From positions 1-9,361 of the forward strand of contig DAOVFR010000080.1 of assembly GCA_030672805.1 (NCBI GenBank): a DNA stretch of 9,361 bases, in the 5' to 3' direction. The DNA comes from Candidatus Krumholzibacteriota bacterium (GTDB lineage: Bacteria; Krumholzibacteriota; Krumholzibacteriia; Krumholzibacteriales; Krumholzibacteriaceae). Below are positions 5,482-9,361 of this stretch, one piece after another (positions within the stretch are counted from its first letter, which is position 1; each line of letters begins with the position of its first letter). A program made the position numbers and the translations under genes. The notes under the pieces are model-generated. The model did no database searches. It was not told where the DNA came from and saw only the letters and a list, made by a program, of their open reading frames with translations.

Positions 5482-6420
5482 ATGGCAAGGTACCTAGTAA
5501 CGGGTGGGTCCGGTTTCATAGGGTCTAACATCGCCGAGGAGCTCGTCAGCCAGGGAGAGGAAGTTGTAATCCTAGATGACCTGTCGACCGGCCGGGAAAA
5601 AAATATCGAACACTTTCGATCCGGTGTCGAGTTCGTCAAGGGAGACATCCGCGATGCATCCACCGTGGCGAAGACTCTCGATGGTGTCGATTACGTGCTG
5701 CACCAGGCCGCACTCGCGTCCGTGCCGAGAAGCATCGAGGATCCAGTCCTCGTCAACGAGGTGAACGTGGGGGGTACGCTGGTCGTCCTCGAGGAATCGA
5801 GAAAGGCCGGTGTAAAGAGCGTTGTCTATGCCGCATCGTCTTCCGCGTACGGCGATACCGAGGCCCTGCCGAAACGCGAAGATATGATGACACATCCCCT
5901 GTCGCCCTATGCGGTGAGCAAGCTGGCGGGGGAGTTCTACTGTTCAGTGTACTCGTCCGTGTACAACCTTCCCACGGTGAGTCTCCGCTACTTCAACGTG
6001 TTCGGTCCCCGGCAGGATCCGAAATCGCAGTATGCCGCGGTGGTTCCCATCTTCGTTTCGCACATGCTGAGGGGGGAAAAACCGACCATCTTCGGTGACG
6101 GCGAGCAGAGCCGGGATTTCACATACGTGAAGAACGTCGTCAATGCCAACATTCTTGCGTCGCGATGTGCGGACAACCGGGGCCAGGTTGTGAACATCGC
6201 CTGTGGAGCCCGGTACAGCCTGAACGAGCTGTACGGAAGACTCAAGAAACTCATCCGGTGCCGGGTAGATCCGGTCTACGACGATCCACGCCCGGGTGAC
6301 GTCAAGCACTCGCTGGCCGACATTACGAGGGCATCTGAACTGTTCGGATACTCGGTCGATGTTCAGTTCGAGGAAGGACTCGAAGAAACGGTGGCATGGT
6401 ACAGGGGCTCGGGAGTATAA
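5482..6420 (+). CDS. NAD-dependent nucleotide-sugar epimerase, WbpP/GalE-type (extended SDR)
   Basis: A 312-residue extended short-chain dehydrogenase that inverts or modifies a UDP-sugar through a 4-keto intermediate. The N-terminal NAD motif TGGSGFIG is at 7-14, with DDLSTG at 32-37 after strand 2. The active site has the Ser of AASSSAYG (117-124) and the pair Tyr143/Lys147 (SPYAVSK). LRYFNVFGPRQDP (168-180), followed by YAAVVPIF (184-191), resembles UDP-GlcNAc 4-epimerases such as WbpP and TviC. GDGEQSRDFTYV (205-216) is the usual sugar-nucleotide loop. Placed directly after a WbpA-type dehydrogenase, it probably converts between gluco and galacto forms of UDP-HexNAc or its uronic acid, as TviB/TviC and WbpO/WbpP do. 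A UDP-glucose or UDP-glucuronate 4-epimerase is the alternative, because the family is hard to separate by motif alone. It is probably co-transcribed with the dehydrogenase. Confidence 0.9.
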   Translation: MARYLVTGGSGFIGSNIAEELVSQGEEVVILDDLSTGREKNIEHFRSGVEFVKGDIRDASTVAKTLDGVDYVLHQAALASVPRSIEDPVLVNEVNVGGTLVVLEESRKAGVKSVVYAASSSAYGDTEALPKREDMMTHPLSPYAVSKLAGEFYCSVYSSVYNLPTVSLRYFNVFGPRQDPKSQYAAVVPIFVSHMLRGEKPTIFGDGEQSRDFTYVKNVVNANILASRCADNRGQVVNIACGARYSLNELYGRLKKLIRCRVDPVYDDPRPGDVKHSLADITRASELFGYSVDVQFEEGLEETVAWYRGSGV

Positions 6421-6439
6421 GTAATAGAGTAATTTTTCC

Positions 6440-6467
6440 TTTACATGGCAACGGCAATGCGGATAAT
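6440..6467 (+). promoter_or_regulatory. Predicted sigma-70-type promoter for the export operon
   Basis: TTTACA (6440-6445) and GATAAT (6462-6467) each match the -35 and -10 consensus at five of six bases, with a 16-base spacer. They lie in the AT-rich 88-base gap between the epimerase and the export gene, giving a leader of about 35 bases before ATG 6509. It is the best promoter match seen in the window and suggests that export and kinase genes can be expressed separately from precursor synthesis. No terminator is visible after the epimerase, so read-through is also possible. Confidence 0.55.
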
Positions 6468-6498
6468 TTTATATATTGTGAAGATGTAACTTTGTTGA

Positions 6499-6502
6499 AG
6501 GA
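6499..6502 (+). promoter_or_regulatory. Ribosome binding site deciding the ATG start at 6509
   Basis: AGGA, within GAAGGAAG, lies 6 bases before ATG 6509. The in-frame GTG at 6506 is too close to it to be the start. Confidence 0.6.
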
Positions 6503-6508
6503 AGAGTG

Positions 6509-7465
6509 ATGAAAGCGCGAAACGGAAGACCGGTTGAGATTCTGGCCTTTCTTATCCTGGTTTGCATGGTGTTGGGCGCCGCGGAATCATACGGCCAGGA
6601 TATTCGCCTGACAAGGGGGGACAGGCTCCAGCTGGTCGTTCCCCAGAGACAGGAACTCGGAAGGCAGCTAGTGATCAATGATAACGGTGAGGTATACATC
6701 CCGGTCATCGGCGCCATCGTAATACAGGGGATGACGATGGCGGAGGCGGAGGATGTCGTTTTCAGAAGGCTCAGGGAGATATATCCGAGCATCCAGGGTA
6801 TAGACCTGATCCTGGTGGGAGGGGAGTCGAAGCGTAACATTTACGTTCACGGGGAAGTCCTGCGACCGGGTAAATACGAATTCGATACCCCGCCGAACGT
6901 CTGGGAAGCCGTGCGTGAAGCGGGTGGAACGACTGCGCAGGCCTCGCTCACGGCCGTGCGGGTAATACGGGCCTCGGGCAACGGCCGGCGGACGATGATC
7001 GTGAACCTGCAGAGCTCGATCGATACGGGTAATTTCGACGGTCTGCCGCGGCTGCGCCCGGGAGATACTGTTATCGTTCCGGAACTCTCCGTCCGGTACC
7101 AGGGTTCGGGCGCCATACGGATGTTCGGCGCCGTGCTCCAGCCGGCGCCATACACACTGTCCACCGACAAGAGGCTTATCGACGCAATACTCGCCGCCGG
7201 AGGGCCCGCGGAAAACGCCAACCTCGGCAAGGTCAAGATCATCCGGCAGCTTCCGGAGGGAAGCACAATGACCTATCAGATCGACTTCAACAGGTACCTG
7301 AGTGTGGGAGACGAGCGGCACAACCCGTTGATTCTGCCCGACGATACGGTAAACATACCGAAGCACGGCAACTTCTTCAGGACGCTGTTCACCGATCCCC
7401 GCGTCCTGCTCGGCGTGATAACCGCATCCGCAACCGTTACCGCCATTATCCTGGTGAACAACTAG
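6509..7465 (+). CDS. Wza-like polysaccharide export protein (Poly_export plus two SLBB domains)
   Basis: A 318-residue predicted periplasmic or outer-membrane protein of the family that forms the channel through which capsule or exopolysaccharide leaves the cell. Residues 10-29 form a signal peptide, with a likely cut after AESYG. Cys19 sits in ILVC, which is not a lipobox, so unlike E. coli Wza this is probably not a lipoprotein. The Poly_export domain spans about 31-103 (LTRGDRLQLVV; INDNGEVYIPVIGAI). The first SLBB domain is at about 108-190 (VHGEVLRPGKYEF; LRPGDTVIVP) and the second at about 202-284 (MFGAVLQPAPYTL; ILPDDTVNIP). Residues 298-316 form a hydrophobic C-terminal helix, at the place where Wza has its membrane-spanning helix. 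It is the first gene after the promoter, and the chain-length gene follows after 13 bases. Confidence 0.92.
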   Translation: MKARNGRPVEILAFLILVCMVLGAAESYGQDIRLTRGDRLQLVVPQRQELGRQLVINDNGEVYIPVIGAIVIQGMTMAEAEDVVFRRLREIYPSIQGIDLILVGGESKRNIYVHGEVLRPGKYEFDTPPNVWEAVREAGGTTAQASLTAVRVIRASGNGRRTMIVNLQSSIDTGNFDGLPRLRPGDTVIVPELSVRYQGSGAIRMFGAVLQPAPYTLSTDKRLIDAILAAGGPAENANLGKVKIIRQLPEGSTMTYQIDFNRYLSVGDERHNPLILPDDTVNIPKHGNFFRTLFTDPRVLLGVITASATVTAIILVNN

Positions 7466-7471
7466 AGGGGG
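7465..7471 (+). promoter_or_regulatory. Ribosome binding site deciding the TTG start at 7479
   Basis: GAGGGGG overlaps the previous stop codon and ends 7 bases before TTG 7479. The next in-frame start, GTG 7488, is too far away, so TTG is the likely start. Confidence 0.6.
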
Positions 7472-7478
7472 ACGGGAC

Positions 7479-9146
7479 TTGGAAAACGTGCGGAAGCTCG
7501 TTCCCGAGGAAGAGAAACACAGGATAGATCTCTATACCTACTGGAAGGTATTCTGGAGGAAGAAGTACTATCTCTTGATACCGCTCATTCTCTCGCTGGT
7601 GATCGCGGTCATCGGTGTGCGGTATCTGACACCGATATATCAATCGGTGACGCTGCTCTCTCTCGAGGATCAGAATATCCTTTCACGGTCGATGGGACGG
7701 TATATTACGCCGGTGGAAGAACGGGCGCGCATGAGGAACAGGCAGTACCGGGCGATGATCGATACAAGGCTCAAGAGCCGTGATTTTCTGGAGCTTGTAG
7801 TCAAGGACCTGGGACTTCACCAATCGTTGGACGTCCAGCAAACCATACAGCGCGGCGGTGGACCGGATCCGGGGATTCCCGCCGAGGAATTGATCATGCG
7901 GCATCTCGTGGGCCTGTTGAAGGATAAGATTCACGTTGAAAACCCGATGCCAGGTTTCTTCAGTATCAATGTATTCGACTCGGATCCGAACACGGCGTTC
8001 GTTCTTGCGAGCCGTGTCAGCGAGAAGTACATCGCGGTGATCCAGCAGGCACAGCTGCAGGGTCTTCGACAGGCCGGCGCGTTCAGTATCGAGCAGCTTG
8101 CGATTTACAGGGAGAAGCTCGAGGCGTCGGAAAAGCAACTGGCCCAGATCAATCGGGAAATGAACGAAACCGATGTTGAGAGTAATCCCGTGAACGGCCT
8201 GAATGTCCACACCGCCGAAGCGCGGCAGCGGTCGCTCAAGGCGCGGATCGACAACAGCGAGCTATCGCTGCGGAGGGTCAGGCAGAGACTGATGTCAATC
8301 TTCGGACTCGTTCCCTCTTCGGAAAAAGTCTCGTCCAATGAGCGGGCGGCCAGCATCGAGAGAAGGATCCGGGCCTACGGTGAGGAGCAACTGCTTGCCG
8401 AGCTGGGAACCGAGGCCGCTGTAGAAACGATGGTCGAACAGGAGACGTCGGGTCCCCTGTGGGAGGAGCTTCGCGGTCATTTAGCGGAGATTGTCAACGG
8501 TGAATACGATCAGTTCTCTGCAGATCTCAGGCCGTTGATAACGGAATACTTCTACCAGAGGTATATCATAGACTACTTCCGATTCCGCGAGAGAAAACTT
8601 AACACGTACATCGGCCAGTACAGGAAGAATATGCAGAGGAGGCCGGTTCTCGAACAGGAACATGCAAGGCTGGTGAACGAGGTCGAAACGAACAGGGCGA
8701 TATACCAGGCATTCCTTGAATCGAAGACTTCAGCCCAGATCACCGAAGCAGCCCTGAGCACGAATCTCGGCATGCGCATCACCGTGATAGAAAAGGCCGA
8801 AAAGCCGCTCGTGCCGGTAAAGCCAAACAAAATGAAGATCATAATCCTCGCGCTGATTTTCGGCATGGCGTGCGGCATCGGAGCAATCCTCATCACCGAA
8901 TACATGGACGATTCCTTCAGGACGATAGAGGAAGTGCAGCGGTTCATGAAACTGCCGGTACTCGGGACCATTCCGAAGACCGTAACCCACTTCGCGTGGG
9001 AGAAACAGAAGAGGGGACGCATGATACTGTTCTGGATCATCGGACTCTTCATTTTCGTTACAATCGTAAGCGGCGCCCTGTACATGTATGCGAGGAATCT
9101 CAGGGGAACGAGGATCAAGATCGAGTTGAGCGAAGATCAAAGCTGA
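7479..9146 (+). CDS. Wzz/Wzc-type polysaccharide chain-length determinant and BY-kinase adaptor, no kinase domain
   Basis: A 555-residue inner-membrane polysaccharide co-polymerase that controls polymer length and normally activates a partner tyrosine kinase. The Wzz domain starts near residue 15, with the first membrane helix at 31-49 (LLIPLILSLVIAVIGVRYL). A periplasmic region of about 400 residues follows, with likely coiled-coil stretches at 205-275 and 365-415. A GNVR-like segment then leads through the family's Pro-rich motif VPVKPNK (445-451) into the second helix at 452-473. The cytosolic linker EYMDDSFRTIEEVQRF (474-489) followed by LPVLGTIPK (492-500) is typical of Wzc proteins just before their kinase. 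Here no Walker motifs follow: a third hydrophobic helix (515-536) and a short tail with IKIELSEDQS end the protein. The kinase is a separate gene starting 10 bases later. In E. coli Wzc the two are fused, while Firmicutes CapA/CapB are split. Confidence 0.92.
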   Translation: MENVRKLVPEEEKHRIDLYTYWKVFWRKKYYLLIPLILSLVIAVIGVRYLTPIYQSVTLLSLEDQNILSRSMGRYITPVEERARMRNRQYRAMIDTRLKSRDFLELVVKDLGLHQSLDVQQTIQRGGGPDPGIPAEELIMRHLVGLLKDKIHVENPMPGFFSINVFDSDPNTAFVLASRVSEKYIAVIQQAQLQGLRQAGAFSIEQLAIYREKLEASEKQLAQINREMNETDVESNPVNGLNVHTAEARQRSLKARIDNSELSLRRVRQRLMSIFGLVPSSEKVSSNERAASIERRIRAYGEEQLLAELGTEAAVETMVEQETSGPLWEELRGHLAEIVNGEYDQFSADLRPLITEYFYQRYIIDYFRFRERKLNTYIGQYRKNMQRRPVLEQEHARLVNEVETNRAIYQAFLESKTSAQITEAALSTNLGMRITVIEKAEKPLVPVKPNKMKIIILALIFGMACGIGAILITEYMDDSFRTIEEVQRFMKLPVLGTIPKTVTHFAWEKQKRGRMILFWIIGLFIFVTIVSGALYMYARNLRGTRIKIELSEDQS

Positions 9147-9156
9147 AAGGCAAGCA

Positions 9157-9361
9157 GTGACCGACAACGAACAGCGCAAGACGATATACGACATGTTCGA
9201 CCAGGAAAGTCCCATCGCGACAGAGATGAGAAGGCTCTACTCGAATATCCGCGGCATGCATCGCCGTGACGATATGCGAAGCTTCCTCGTGACGAGCGCA
9301 AACAGGGGTGAGGGAAAGAGCACTGTCGCGTCCCACCTGGCACTGACCATCGCGCGGTTCA
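9157..9361 (+). CDS. BY-kinase / CpsD-CapB family tyrosine kinase, N-terminal part (3' end outside window)
   Basis: The first 68 residues of a cytosolic P-loop tyrosine kinase are visible, running off the right edge. The leading segment SPIATEMRRLYSNIR (about 19-33) is the stretch that precedes the catalytic core in this family, and it contacts neighbouring subunits in known structures. The Walker A motif is ANRGEGKST (48-56), preceded by FLVTS and followed by the helix VASHLALTIA. Walker A', Walker B and the Tyr-rich C-terminal tail are outside the window. These kinases autophosphorylate when bound to the membrane adaptor, and cycling of that state drives polysaccharide assembly. The start is GTG 9157, with AAAGG at 9146-9150, 6 bases upstream. 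The gap from the adaptor gene is 10 bases, so the two are almost certainly one transcript. A ParA/MinD-type ATPase is the only other reading and fits the context less well. Confidence 0.88.
   Translation, partial: MTDNEQRKTIYDMFDQESPIATEMRRLYSNIRGMHRRDDMRSFLVTSANRGEGKSTVASHLALTIARF

Noticed and set aside
4128..5663. 511-codon open frame on the - strand
   Set aside because: It lies antisense to the dehydrogenase and epimerase, whose motifs are complete. Its length comes from codon bias of the real genes, and it shows no domain or signal.
8870..9160. 96-codon + strand open frame at the end of the chain-length gene
   Set aside because: It is an out-of-frame shadow of the adaptor C-terminus, which carries the linker motif and membrane helices.
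1..9361. CRISPR arrays, insertion sequences or tandem repeats
   Set aside because: No regularly spaced repeats, transposase genes or terminal inverted repeats were seen in any part of the window.

Overview
The window reads as bacterial chromosome, moderately GC-rich, with almost all genes on the + strand. The organism cannot be named from this sequence. A secreted M28 peptidase ending in a FlgD/type-IX-like C-terminal domain, a Wza/Wzc-type export system whose tyrosine kinase is a separate gene, and frequent TTG/GTG starts suggest an uncultivated FCB-like lineage (for example the Krumholzibacteria/Eisenbacteria neighbourhood) or a deltaproteobacterium-like group. This is an inference held at low confidence.

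Layout. (1) 1-586: the C-terminal half of a tyrosine recombinase, cut by the window edge, points at a complete tRNA-Arg(CCG); this looks like the border of an integrated element. (2) 634-2915: a secreted M28 zinc peptidase is followed by two small membrane-protein genes that overlap by 4 bases. (3) 3042-4091: a cytosolic GAF-GGDEF cyclic-dinucleotide synthase stands behind a 126-base AT-rich gap. (4) 4158-6420: a WbpA-type nucleotide-sugar 6-dehydrogenase and a WbpP/GalE-type 4-epimerase make an activated uronic or amino-uronic sugar. (5) 6440-9361: behind a recognisable sigma-70-type promoter lie a Wza-like export protein, a Wzz/Wzc-type chain-length protein without its own kinase domain, and the start of a separate BY-kinase gene that runs off the right edge.

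Regions 4 and 5 form the front of an exopolysaccharide or capsule locus: precursor synthesis, then export, length control and tyrosine phosphorylation.

The most interesting point is in the GGDEF protein. The motif that normally reads GHxxGD reads GHLSGS, so the guanine-contacting Asp (PleD Asp344 equivalent) is Ser. That substitution is the signature of Hypr GGDEF enzymes, which make 3',3'-cGAMP. The gene may therefore encode a cGAMP synthase next to a polysaccharide export locus, and not an ordinary diguanylate cyclase.
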